A DNA stretch of 7,272 nucleotides from Clostridia bacterium (GCA_029256365.1 JAQSYB010000099.1:1-7272), one strand, 5' to 3'; numbered from the stretch's first letter, positions 1 to 6,059 are shown. Translations and numbers: made by a program. Notes: generated by a model from the letters alone, not told the origin.

Positions 1-837
1 GGCATGTCATGCAGCGAAATACAGTCAAACTTTACAAAGGAAGGCTATATGAAAGCTGTACAGCGCATCAAGGACTATATCAGAGCAGGAGATATCTATC
101 AAGCAAATATGACACAGCGCTTTGTGTGTCATACCAAGGAAGCACCTTTTAGCATATACAGCAGATTGAGACAGCTGAATCCAGCGCCCTTTGCCTGTTA
201 TATGAGCTTTGGTGAGGGACATATTTTAAGCAGCTCCCCAGAACGCTTTGTTAAAATTCAAGATCACATGATAGAGACCAGACCCATTAAAGGGACTATG
301 CCACGAGGCAGAACCCCGGAAGAGGACAAGATAAACAAAGAGGAGCTGCTATCCAGTGAAAAGGATAAAAGTGAGCTTCTCATGATAGTTGATTTGGAGA
401 GAAATGATATTGGTAAGGTTTCAAAGATTGGTACAGTAAAGGTGCCAGAGCTTTTTTATCCAGAGGAATATGCAACAGTACACCATCTTGTATCTACTGT
501 TACAGGAGAAATGAAGGATCATATTGATGCAATCGATGTAATACAAGGGACTTTTCCTGGAGGTTCCATAACTGGTGCACCCAAAATTCGCTCCATGGAG
601 ATTATTGATGAGTTGGAACCTACACAGCGCAACATATATACTGGCAGCATAGGTTATTTAGGCTTCAATGGCACTATGGATTTAAACATTGCAATACGAA
701 CAATCGTGATGAAAGAGGGTACAGCATATTTTCAAGCCGGAGGGGGCATTGTCTGGGATTCAGACCCTCAATTGGAATATGAGGAAACACTTCATAAGGC
801 AAGAGCGCTTTTTAAAACATTGCGCAATGAGAAATAG
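1..837 (+). CDS. pabB: Aminodeoxychorismate synthase component I (PabB), C-terminal part; 5' end outside window
   Basis: PabB converts chorismate plus glutamine-derived ammonia into 4-amino-4-deoxychorismate, the first step to 4-aminobenzoate for folate. The reading frame is open from base 1. An ATG at 4 is not credible as the true start because the chorismate-binding domain is already under way there; about 278 codons are seen against roughly 450 in the family. Visible motifs in order: AGDIYQANMTQRF near bases 88-126; PIKGT at 283-297, whose lysine marks PabB, whereas anthranilate synthase TrpE normally has PIAGT; DLERND at 391-408; GTFPGGSITGAPK at 547-585; and GGGIVWDSDP near the end. These cover the Mg-chorismate active site of the family. 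The TAG stop lies 8 bases before pabC, and the stop overlaps the pabC ribosome binding site. A pabA glutaminase gene may lie upstream, but it cannot be seen. TrpE is the alternative and is disfavoured by PIKGT and the neighbours. Confidence 0.95.
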   Translation, partial: GMSCSEIQSNFTKEGYMKAVQRIKDYIRAGDIYQANMTQRFVCHTKEAPFSIYSRLRQLNPAPFACYMSFGEGHILSSSPERFVKIQDHMIETRPIKGTMPRGRTPEEDKINKEELLSSEKDKSELLMIVDLERNDIGKVSKIGTVKVPELFYPEEYATVHHLVSTVTGEMKDHIDAIDVIQGTFPGGSITGAPKIRSMEIIDELEPTQRNIYTGSIGYLGFNGTMDLNIAIRTIVMKEGTAYFQAGGGIVWDSDPQLEYEETLHKARALFKTLRNEK

Positions 838-845
838 GTGTAAGG

Positions 846-1682
846 ATGGTTATTTATTATAATGATAATCGAATAAAAGAGGCCAGTATACAGACTGCGA
901 GTCAAGGCTTTCAATATGGATATGGAGTATTTGAGACAATTCTGATCCACAAAGGAGTTCCCTGCTTTGTGGATATGCACCATCGGCGTCTATCAGAGGG
1001 CTGCAGTAAGCTAGGGTTGAAACTGAAGCTGGATGTTGAAGCAATTTACACACAGGCAATCAAGCTGTCAGAAGCCTGCAGCATTGCTGAGGGAAGACTT
1101 AAAGTCATCTGTTTCAGAGATGTAGAGCAGGATTCCACAATTATGACATTGTCACACTATACCCGTGATGAGTCTATGGTGAAGAAGGGGATTTCTCTCG
1201 GCACAAGTACAATTATGCGAAATCCGAAGTCACCCCTTTGTTATATGAAATCCCTGAACTATGCAGAAAACATTCTTGCCAAAGAGGCAGCAAAGCATCA
1301 AGGTTATGATGAGGCTTTGTTTTTAAACGTATATAACAAGATCTGTGAAGGCGCAGTTTCAAATATATTTTGGATAAAATCCAATCGTGTTTATACCCCT
1401 GAAATAAGCTGTGGCATACTAGAGGGAATAACCCGCAGGCAAACCATAGAAATATGCGGTAGATTGGGTCTTGAGCTCTTAGAAGGCAGCTATGAGCTTG
1501 CAGAGCTGCTGCAGGCAGATGAAGTATTTGTTACAAACTCTTTAATGGGTATTATGCCTGTTTATCATGTGGATAACAAGATCTATCATATAGATGAATA
1601 CAAAATAATAAAAAAGATTTATAATGAATATGAAAAACTTGTTGAGATAGCTGTCCAAGGCTATCCAACATCAAATAAATAA
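846..1682 (+). CDS. pabC: 4-amino-4-deoxychorismate lyase (PabC), class IV PLP enzyme
   Basis: PabC is a PLP-dependent cytosolic enzyme that removes pyruvate from 4-amino-4-deoxychorismate to give 4-aminobenzoate. The 278-residue length fits class IV aminotransferase-fold proteins. Visible signs: FQYGYGVFET at about residues 22-31; the PLP lysine K135 in YMKSLNYAEN; ICEGAVSNIF at about 166-175 with cofactor-contacting E168; CGILEGITR at about 189-197; and TNSLMGIMPV at about 230-239. The TNSLMG segment points to the lyase rather than a branched-chain or D-amino-acid transaminase, which carry other residues there. The ATG at 846 follows AGGTG at 836-840 with a spacing of five bases, and the gene directly follows pabB, which makes its substrate. 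A transaminase role cannot be fully excluded from sequence alone, but context and motifs agree on PabC. Confidence 0.93.
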   Translation: MVIYYNDNRIKEASIQTASQGFQYGYGVFETILIHKGVPCFVDMHHRRLSEGCSKLGLKLKLDVEAIYTQAIKLSEACSIAEGRLKVICFRDVEQDSTIMTLSHYTRDESMVKKGISLGTSTIMRNPKSPLCYMKSLNYAENILAKEAAKHQGYDEALFLNVYNKICEGAVSNIFWIKSNRVYTPEISCGILEGITRRQTIEICGRLGLELLEGSYELAELLQADEVFVTNSLMGIMPVYHVDNKIYHIDEYKIIKKIYNEYEKLVEIAVQGYPTSNK

Positions 1683-1701
1683 CAGTGATGAGGTAGAAGC
1701 T

Positions 1702-2268
1702 ATGGATAAAGAAAAAATAGAAAGAGCCGTTAGAGATATTTTGGAGGCCATTGGAGAAGATCCTGATAGAGAGGGTCTAAAGGATACACCGGCTAGAATT
1801 GCGAGAATGTATGAAGAAATATTTTCAGGCATAAATGAAAATCCAAAGGATCATCTAAAGGTATATTTTCAAGAAGAGAAGTACGAAGAGCTGGTTTTGG
1901 TAAAGGATATTCCTTTTTACTCTACATGCGAGCATCACCTAGTGCCTTTTTTTGGGAAGGCTCATGTTGCTTATCTGCCAAAAGGTGGCAGACTATGTGG
2001 TCTAAGTAAATTGGCTAGAATAGTAGATTCAGTTGCAAAGAGGCCTCAATTGCAGGAACGTATTACAGCTACCATAGCAGATTCCCTAATGGAGGCTCTC
2101 AGCCCCTATGGTGTAGTGGTAGTAGTAGAAGCAGAGCATATGTGCATGACCATGAGAGGGATAAAAAAGCCTGGATCTCAAACAGTTACCTCTGCAGTAA
2201 GAGGTTTCTTCAACAAAGATGTGGCTGCGCGTGCAGAAGTGATGTCACTAATAAACAGCAGGAGATAG
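1702..2268 (+). CDS. folE: GTP cyclohydrolase I (FolE)
   Basis: FolE converts GTP to 7,8-dihydroneopterin triphosphate, the first pterin step of folate synthesis. The 188-residue protein is close to the bacterial norm. It shows the N-terminal EGLKDTPARIARMYEE helix region, then YSTCEHHLVPFFGKAHVAY with zinc ligands C76 and H79 and the catalytic-site H78. Further on are RPQLQERIT (about 114-122) and EAEHMCMTMRG with the third zinc ligand C148, then GSQTVTSAVRG (about 158-168). The zinc ligands identify the classical FolE (type IA) and not the unrelated FolE2 family. The ATG at 1702 follows TGAGGTAG, with GAGG at 1690-1693 and 8 bases of spacing. The gene sits 19 bases after pabC and 3 bases before folP, so it is surely cotranscribed with both. 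Confidence 0.97.
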   Translation: MDKEKIERAVRDILEAIGEDPDREGLKDTPARIARMYEEIFSGINENPKDHLKVYFQEEKYEELVLVKDIPFYSTCEHHLVPFFGKAHVAYLPKGGRLCGLSKLARIVDSVAKRPQLQERITATIADSLMEALSPYGVVVVVEAEHMCMTMRGIKKPGSQTVTSAVRGFFNKDVAARAEVMSLINSRR

Positions 2269-2271
2269 AAT

Positions 2272-3135
2272 ATGCGAAACATTTTGCTGAATGTACATAG
2301 AAAATCCCCTATCAAGGCAGGGAAACACATTTTAAACCTTGGGGAAAGAACCTACATCATGGGAATATTAAATGTTACTCCGGACTCTTTTTCTGATGGT
2401 GGTGATTTTGTTGATGTTGAAGCAGCTGTAAAGCACGCTAAGCAGATGGTGGCGGATGGTGCTGACATCATAGATATAGGGGGAGAATCTACCAGGCCAG
2501 GCTCGGCAGAGGTTGGAGAGGAAGATGAGATAAAGCGGGTAATTCCTGTAATAGAAAGACTTGCAAAGGAAATTGATGTACCTATTTCTATTGATACATA
2601 TAAGGCTTCTGTGGCAGAAAAGGCGATACAAGCAGGGGCTCATATCATAAATGACATCTGGGGAATGCAAAAAGACCCTGAAATGGCACAGATTGCGGCC
2701 AAATATCAAGTGCCTGTAGTCATCATGCACAATCAGCTTGGTACAGAGTATAGCAGAGATATCATGGAGGAAATGTGCATTTTTCTTAGACACTCAATTG
2801 ACCTAGGTTTACAGGCAGGGATGAAGCTGGAAAACATGATACTAGACCCCGGAATAGGCTTTGGCAAGACCGCAGAGCAAAATGTAGTGGTTATGGCAAG
2901 ACTGGGAGAGCTAAATGACTTAGGCTGTGCAATACTTTTGGGGACCTCAAGAAAATCCTTCATAGGCAAAATACTTGATTTGGTGCCCAAAGAAAGAGTA
3001 GAGGGTACCATTGCAACCACAGTAATGGGCATCATACAAGGCGCTGACATTGTGAGAGTGCATGACGTAATAGAGAATCTTAGAGCAGCAAAGGTTACCG
3101 ATGCTGCAGTGAGAGGATGGAAAAGCAATGGATAA
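2272..3135 (+). CDS. folP: Dihydropteroate synthase (FolP)
   Basis: FolP condenses 4-aminobenzoate with 6-hydroxymethyl-7,8-dihydropterin diphosphate to give dihydropteroate, joining the two branches encoded by this operon. It is a 287-residue TIM-barrel enzyme. Motifs in order: IMGILNVTPDSFSDGG (residues 29-44, loop 1), DIIDIGGESTRPGS (65-78, loop 2), PISIDTYK (104-111), AHIINDIWG (123-131), VVIMHNQ (149-155), LDPGIGFGKT (191-200), LLGTSRKSFIGK (222-233) and VRVHDV (261-266). The loop 1 phenylalanine and loop 2 proline that are often altered in sulfonamide-resistant enzymes are both present, so the site looks like the ordinary drug-sensitive form (inference). MHNQ replaces the more common MHM motif. 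The start at 2272 uses AGGAG at 2260-2264, which lies inside the folE end. The gene's stop overlaps the folB start by 8 bases. Confidence 0.97.
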   Translation: MRNILLNVHRKSPIKAGKHILNLGERTYIMGILNVTPDSFSDGGDFVDVEAAVKHAKQMVADGADIIDIGGESTRPGSAEVGEEDEIKRVIPVIERLAKEIDVPISIDTYKASVAEKAIQAGAHIINDIWGMQKDPEMAQIAAKYQVPVVIMHNQLGTEYSRDIMEEMCIFLRHSIDLGLQAGMKLENMILDPGIGFGKTAEQNVVVMARLGELNDLGCAILLGTSRKSFIGKILDLVPKERVEGTIATTVMGIIQGADIVRVHDVIENLRAAKVTDAAVRGWKSNG

Positions 3136-3493
3136 AATATGGTTGAGCAATTTGAGCTTTTATGGCTTTCATGGCGTATTGCCAGAGGAAAACAAGCTGG
3201 GACAGAAGTTTCTGGTAGATGCAGTGTTGTATGTAGATTTAAAAGCTGCCGGACTTAGTGATGATGTAGTGGATACCGTAAGCTATGCAGAGGTGCATCA
3301 GATTATTGAACATCAAGTGACAACGAAGCAATACAAGCTGTTGGAGGCTTTGGCAGAAAACATAGCAAATGAAATATTGCAGAAGCATGATAAGGTTCAG
3401 GAAATTGAACTTACGATAAAGAAACCAGAAGCTCCTGTGAAAGGGATATTTGATTATTTTGCTGTTGAAATAAGGAGAAAGAGAAATGCCTAA
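3128..3493 (+). CDS. folB: Dihydroneopterin aldolase (FolB)
   Basis: FolB cleaves 7,8-dihydroneopterin to 6-hydroxymethyl-7,8-dihydropterin and glycolaldehyde. The 121-residue length is typical of this small oligomeric tunnel-fold enzyme. The sequence has FYGFHGVLPEEN near residues 11-22, with E21 matching the pterin-anchoring glutamate region, DTVSYAEV at 49-56 with the conserved tyrosine, LLEALAENIA at 71-80, and IKKPEAPVKG at 97-106 with K99 aligning to the catalytic lysine of the Staphylococcus aureus enzyme (aligned from memory). The ATG lies 8 bases inside folP in the arrangement ATGGATAA. A GAGAGG at 3111-3116 is about 11 bases upstream, so translation probably depends partly on coupling to folP. 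The phosphatase needed between FolE and FolB products is not encoded in this window. Confidence 0.95.
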   Translation: MDKIWLSNLSFYGFHGVLPEENKLGQKFLVDAVLYVDLKAAGLSDDVVDTVSYAEVHQIIEHQVTTKQYKLLEALAENIANEILQKHDKVQEIELTIKKPEAPVKGIFDYFAVEIRRKRNA

Positions 3494-3968
3494 AGCATAT
3501 CTGGGATTGGGCGGAAACATAGGAAAGGTCAAGGACAATATTGAGGAAGCACTCAGACTGCTTCAAAGTCATGGTAATCTGCAAGTACTGAACATCTCTT
3601 CTTTTTACGAAACTGCACCTGTGGGCTATGCTGATCAGGATTGGTTTTTAAACATTGCAGCTGAAATACAAACAGAGTTAAGCCCCGATGCGCTATTGAC
3701 TCTATGCAATGAGGTAGAGCAGCAGCTAAAGCGTGAAAGATTGATTAGATGGGGTCCTAGAACCATAGACATTGATATTTTATTGTATGAGGAATATGAG
3801 AGCAATACAGATAGACTTACGATTCCCCATCCTAGAATTGCGGAGAGAGCATTTGTTGTGATTCCATTGCTGGAAATCGCACCTGACTTAATGGTAAAAG
3901 GTCAGAGGATTCAAGATATTGCTGACAAACTCAACCATCAAGAGATAAGGAAGCGGGACAATGATTAA
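3486..3968 (+). CDS. folK: 6-hydroxymethyl-7,8-dihydropterin pyrophosphokinase (FolK)
   Basis: FolK transfers pyrophosphate from ATP to 6-hydroxymethyl-7,8-dihydropterin, producing the FolP substrate. The 160-residue length matches stand-alone HPPK enzymes. Visible parts: AYLGLGGNIG near the N terminus, SSFYETAPVGY at 38-48, DWFLNIAAE at 52-60, then the signature RWGPRTIDIDILLY at 88-101 with the two magnesium-binding aspartates D95 and D97, and IPHPRIAERAFV at 113-124 with H115 and R121. These residue numbers coincide with those of the well-studied E. coli enzyme. The ATG overlaps the folB stop by 8 bases (ATGCCTAA) and is served by AAGGAG at 3472-3477 with 8 bases of spacing. Its own stop overlaps the next gene in the same way. 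Confidence 0.97.
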   Translation: MPKAYLGLGGNIGKVKDNIEEALRLLQSHGNLQVLNISSFYETAPVGYADQDWFLNIAAEIQTELSPDALLTLCNEVEQQLKRERLIRWGPRTIDIDILLYEEYESNTDRLTIPHPRIAERAFVVIPLLEIAPDLMVKGQRIQDIADKLNHQEIRKRDND

Positions 3969-4545
3969 AATAGCAGCTATTCACGGCAGTCCGAGGAAAA
4001 ATCATAATAGCGACAGGATGCTGGAGGCAGTACTAGAAGGGATGAAGGTTGAGCAGCACCAAGTAAGACATATCTATACTGCTGATGAGGATATACGACC
4101 TTGCAGGGGCTGTAATGCATGCGCAAAAAAGACTGGATGCGTCATACAGGACGATATGCAAGAAGCATACAAGATATTAGACGATGCAGATATTGTAATC
4201 ACCACCACCCCTGTATATTTTCACAGTGTTACAGCACAGTTGAAGACTTTTATAGATAGAACACAAGCAGTATGGGCAGCGAAATATGTAATTGACAGCA
4301 GTGTGATAAGCAGGAAGCGGCGATTGGGTTTTGCAATTTGCACAGGAGGGCCGCCTCAAGAAAAGAGCTATTTTGATTGTACGCTTAAGGTTTTGGATAT
4401 ATTCCATAAATGCATCAACGCAAAACTGACAGGAACGATTACGGTAGCGGATGTGGATAGAATCCAGGTAGAAAATAGAGAAGATGTCATAGAACATGCT
4501 AGACTGGAAGGTAAAAAATTAATAGAACTCTACGAAAACAATTAA
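3961..4545 (+). CDS. Iron-sulfur flavoprotein / NADPH-dependent FMN reductase family protein
   Basis: This 194-residue protein has a flavodoxin-like fold. The N terminus MIKIAAIHGSPRKNHNSDRM carries the FMN phosphate-binding loop GSPRK-N-S. It is followed by PCRGCNACAKKTGC at residues 47-60, in which C48, C51, C54 and C60 form a C-x2-C-x2-C-x5-C pattern like the compact 4Fe-4S motif of the archaeal and clostridial Isf iron-sulfur flavoproteins. DDADIVITTTPVYFHSVTAQ at 74-93 is the usual flavin-edge strand and loop, and ICTGGPP at 126-132 is a further conserved segment. The start overlaps folK by 8 bases (ATGATTAA), with AAGGAAG at 3947-3953. It is the last gene of the folate operon and is followed at once by a terminator. 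Its substrate is unknown. Position suggests a redox step connected with pterins or folate, but this is inference, and it could equally be a general electron-transfer flavoprotein. Confidence 0.85.
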   Translation: MIKIAAIHGSPRKNHNSDRMLEAVLEGMKVEQHQVRHIYTADEDIRPCRGCNACAKKTGCVIQDDMQEAYKILDDADIVITTTPVYFHSVTAQLKTFIDRTQAVWAAKYVIDSSVISRKRRLGFAICTGGPPQEKSYFDCTLKVLDIFHKCINAKLTGTITVADVDRIQVENREDVIEHARLEGKKLIELYENN

Positions 4546-4580
4546 GGGTCGCTGCTTACAGCGACCCTCTATTTATTTAG
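4545..4580 (+). terminator. Strong intrinsic terminator of the folate operon, probably bidirectional
   Basis: GGGTCGCTG at 4546-4554 pairs perfectly with CAGCGACCC at 4559-4567 around a CTTA loop. An additional A-T pair (4545/4568) makes ten base pairs. The T-rich tail TCTATTTATTT follows on the plus strand. The hairpin begins directly at the TAA of the flavoprotein gene, so it ends the pabB-to-flavoprotein transcript. Read on the minus strand, the hairpin is followed by TTAATTGTTTT, also T-rich, so it may serve a convergent transcript as well. Confidence 0.9.
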
Positions 4581-4582
4581 AC

Positions 4583-4690
4583 CTATATTATAAAATTTCC
4601 ATCCTTGTATATCAATTCTCCATCGGCGTAGATTCTCCGCCATCCTTCATATCACGGATCATATCTCGAGTATAAAGACTTTGTTGCTAA
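4583..4690 (-). pseudogene. Possible C-terminal remnant of a decayed minus-strand gene (family not recognised)
   Basis: On the minus strand, a short frame from 4651 down to a TAG at 4583-4585 reads as a plausible protein end containing RIYADGELIYKDGNF, with a repeated IYxDG / IYKDG pattern. The same frame continues upstream across one TGA (4652-4654) to at least 4690. A second frame over 4613-4663 starts with MIRDMKDGG, so a frameshift is also possible. The tail resembles C-terminal beta-hairpins of some amidohydrolase-like enzymes, but I cannot name the family. The stop codon lies about 15 bases from the hairpin at 4546-4567, as expected for a convergent gene sharing that terminator. The segment is short and the DNA is AT-rich, so chance is possible. 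Confidence 0.3.
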
Positions 4691-4735
4691 GGTTTCACTT
4701 AATAAATTATACGATAAAAAATATAACCATGCATA

Positions 4736-4765
4736 TTGCAACAATTCCTAAAATATCAATAAAAT
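4736..4765 (+). promoter_or_regulatory. Candidate promoter for the cwlD-type amidase gene
   Basis: TTGCAA at 4736-4741 and TAAAAT at 4760-4765 are separated by 18 bases and would place the transcription start near 4772, just before the ribosome binding site. Homologous cwlD genes are sporulation controlled. GCATATT at 4731-4737 resembles a sigma-E -35 element, but I do not see a convincing sigma-E -10 partner (the ATATCAAT at 4753-4760 shares only part of the consensus). Which sigma factor is used therefore remains open. Confidence 0.4.
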
Positions 4766-4774
4766 GAATACTTA

Positions 4775-4792
4775 AAAGAGGTGATGCAATTG
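4775..4792 (+). promoter_or_regulatory. Ribosome binding site that selects a TTG start for the amidase
   Basis: AAAGAGGTGAT at 4775-4785 matches the full anti-Shine-Dalgarno complement AAGGAGGTGAT at 10 of 11 positions. The in-frame GTG (4781) and ATG (4784) lie inside this element and so are unlikely to be used. The in-frame TTG at 4790-4792 lies 8 bases after GAGG, the normal distance. Confidence 0.7.
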
Positions 4793-5515
4793 AAGGTTTA
4801 TGTATTAAATAGGAGACTTCTGTCTCGTGTTATGTATAGAATCATGTTGTTATTGGTATTTGCAGCCAGCTTTGCTTATGCTTCACAGGATGCAGTAGAT
4901 ACAGCATCCATACCGATTAAGAATATGGTGGTAATCATCGATGCCGGTCATGGTGGAAGGGACAATGGAGCCATTGGGTATACCGGAACGGAGGAAGACA
5001 ATATTAACCTGGCCATCGCTCTCAAGCTTAGGCGGCTTGTTGAGCAAGCAGGCGGTGTTGCATTGATGATTAGAGAAGATGACACTGGCTTGTATGACGA
5101 AACCAAAAGAACAGGCAGAAAGCTGGAGGATTTACTGAATAGACAAAAACAATTCAAAGAAAGTGCAGCAGACCTAATAATTGGTATACACCTAAATAGC
5201 TTTCCACAAAATCAATATTATGGTGCACAGACCTTCTACAAGGAAGGTGATAAAAAGAGCAGAAAGCTTGCAGAGTACATACAGGCAGAAATGCTTTCTG
5301 TTATTGATCGAGGCAATGATAGAAAAATTAAACCAAAAAACGATCTCTATTTGTTCAAGGACAATGACATAACCGGAGTCTTAGTAGAGTGCGGCTTTCT
5401 ATCCAATCCAGAGGAAGAGGAGCTGCTGAAGCAGGAGCATTACCAAGAACGTTTGGCATGGTCAGTCTTTTCGGGAGTTGTGAAGTATTTTGAAGAAGAA
5501 AGTCGAAACAAATAA
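4790..5515 (+). CDS. cwlD: N-acetylmuramoyl-L-alanine amidase, CwlD type (Amidase_3)
   Basis: This is a zinc amidase that cleaves the bond between N-acetylmuramic acid and L-alanine in peptidoglycan. CwlD acts in the forespore during synthesis of the spore cortex, where stem peptides are removed before muramic-delta-lactam is made. With the TTG start the protein has 241 residues, close to the B. subtilis CwlD length. A basic N terminus and a hydrophobic stretch at about 13-31 (RVMYRIMLLLVFAASFAYA) form a signal peptide or anchor, with AYA-S as a possible cleavage site. The catalytic domain shows VVIIDAGHGG with zinc ligand H54, EEDNINLA with the ligand glutamate near E69, LIIGIHLNS with H134, and VLVECGFLSN with catalytic E200. 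TGLYDETKRTGRKLEDLLNR at 99-118 is CwlD-like. No SPOR, SH3 or choline-binding repeats are present. The gene stands alone between two terminator-like hairpins. The alternative starts GTG 4781 and ATG 4784 add only three or two residues. Confidence 0.9.
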   Translation: MKVYVLNRRLLSRVMYRIMLLLVFAASFAYASQDAVDTASIPIKNMVVIIDAGHGGRDNGAIGYTGTEEDNINLAIALKLRRLVEQAGGVALMIREDDTGLYDETKRTGRKLEDLLNRQKQFKESAADLIIGIHLNSFPQNQYYGAQTFYKEGDKKSRKLAEYIQAEMLSVIDRGNDRKIKPKNDLYLFKDNDITGVLVECGFLSNPEEEELLKQEHYQERLAWSVFSGVVKYFEEESRNK

Positions 5516-5640
5516 TATAATTTGGTATACATAGATGAATGTGGCAAGTAATTATATAGCAATTCTTTATGATAAGATTGGTTGGGCAGATATTTGTCAT
5601 CTAAAAGAATTCCAAATATAAATATTAAACTATATTACTA

Positions 5641-5680
5641 ATAAAGACCTTTGGTAAATACTGAAGGTCTTTATCTTGTT
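5641..5680 (+). terminator. Hairpin downstream of cwlD, probable weak intrinsic terminator
   Basis: ATAAAGACCTT at 5641-5651 pairs perfectly with AAGGTCTTTAT at 5664-5674 (11 bp) across a 12-base loop. The tail CTTGTT is only moderately T-rich, although the 3' arm itself ends in TTTAT. It lies about 125 bases after the cwlD stop. The stretch 5516-5640 before it is AT-rich and contains no gene I can support; a 28-codon ATG frame at 5535-5621 has no ribosome binding site and no recognisable product. The 3' arm of the hairpin overlaps the first readable codons of the broken methyltransferase gene. Confidence 0.5.
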
Positions 5681-5965
5681 ACGGCTGCTATTTCTATGAA
5701 GGCTTCTACACGTGTAGGAATAGATAAAAGTATAAAGACAAGATTGATCAAAGAAGGTATTTATAAGCTAAGTAGAAATCCTGCTTTTGTAGGATTTGAT
5801 CTGATGTTTATTGATTTGTTTTTAGCGTATTCCAACATAGTTACATTGACAGTTTTGATAAGCTGTATTATTTAAATCCATATCCTGATAAAGCAAGTGG
5901 AGCGCCACTTAGCATAAATGTTTGGCAAGGAGTATGAAGAATATAAATAATATACCCATAGGTGA
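5645..5965 (+). pseudogene. Broken isoprenylcysteine carboxyl methyltransferase (ICMT) family membrane protein
   Basis: ICMT-family proteins are integral membrane methyltransferases that use S-adenosylmethionine; bacterial members mostly have unknown substrates. The surviving frame reads MKASTRVGID (from 5696), then GIYKLSRNPAFVGFDLMF, the family's most recognisable motif, then a hydrophobic segment LFLAYSNIVTLTVLISCII. A TAA at 5873-5875 interrupts it. The same frame then continues IHILIKQVERHLA, TAA at 5915-5917, MFGKEYEEYK, TAA at 5948-5950, YTHR and TGA at 5963-5965. This matches the order of the usual C terminus (roughly IHLQILQEEKFL, FGEEYLEYKKRTxRY), so the stops are nonsense mutations within an otherwise collinear remnant. 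The second and third stops sit where lysine AAA codons would fit. The N-terminal half, about 90 residues, is missing; upstream the frame closes at a TAA at 5642-5644 within the hairpin. A product of the intact 5' part alone (up to 74 codons from TTG 5651) would lack the catalytic C terminus and is unlikely to work. Confidence 0.8.
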
Positions 5966-6024
5966 TGAGTAAAGTAATTACAACATATGCATCTTGTAAA
6001 TAGATTTTATTGGGAGATTTCTTC

Positions 6025-6053
6025 TTGACAAGGTAGGTTTATAGGTATAGAAT
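6025..6053 (+). promoter_or_regulatory. Sigma-A promoter of the dtxR-feoA operon
   Basis: A consensus -35 TTGACA at 6025-6030 is followed after exactly 17 bases by TAGAAT at 6048-6053, one mismatch from TATAAT. The predicted start point is near 6060, the first base of the operator at 6060-6075, so a bound repressor would block initiation. The 5966-6024 stretch before it holds nothing I can support beyond a 12-codon ATG frame that begins by overlapping the pseudogene's final TGA. Confidence 0.85.
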
Positions 6054-6059
6054 AAAATT

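Noticed and set aside
4..6. ATG at base 4 as the start of pabB
   Set aside because: The frame is open to the window edge and the protein would lack its N-terminal half; it is a truncated view of a longer gene.
2368..3150. Several long open frames on the minus strand opposite folP
   Set aside because: They are antisense shadows of a strongly supported gene, with no ribosome binding sites or recognisable domains.
4707..4790. Minus-strand frame with a hydrophobic stretch (HFIDILGIVAICMVIFFIV) in front of cwlD
   Set aside because: It overlaps the cwlD promoter and ribosome binding site, has no start signal, and AT-rich DNA readily gives hydrophobic translations.
5535..5621. 28-codon ATG frame after cwlD
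   Set aside because: No ribosome binding site or family resemblance; chance is the simplest explanation.
5873..5950. Stop-codon readthrough or alternative genetic code in the methyltransferase remnant
   Set aside because: TAA terminates several intact genes in this window normally, and the gene also lacks its 5' half, so decay is the simpler account.
5965..6003. 12-codon ATG frame overlapping the pseudogene stop as TGATG behind AGGTG
   Set aside because: The arrangement looks like translational coupling to a lost downstream gene, but the frame is too short to support as a gene.
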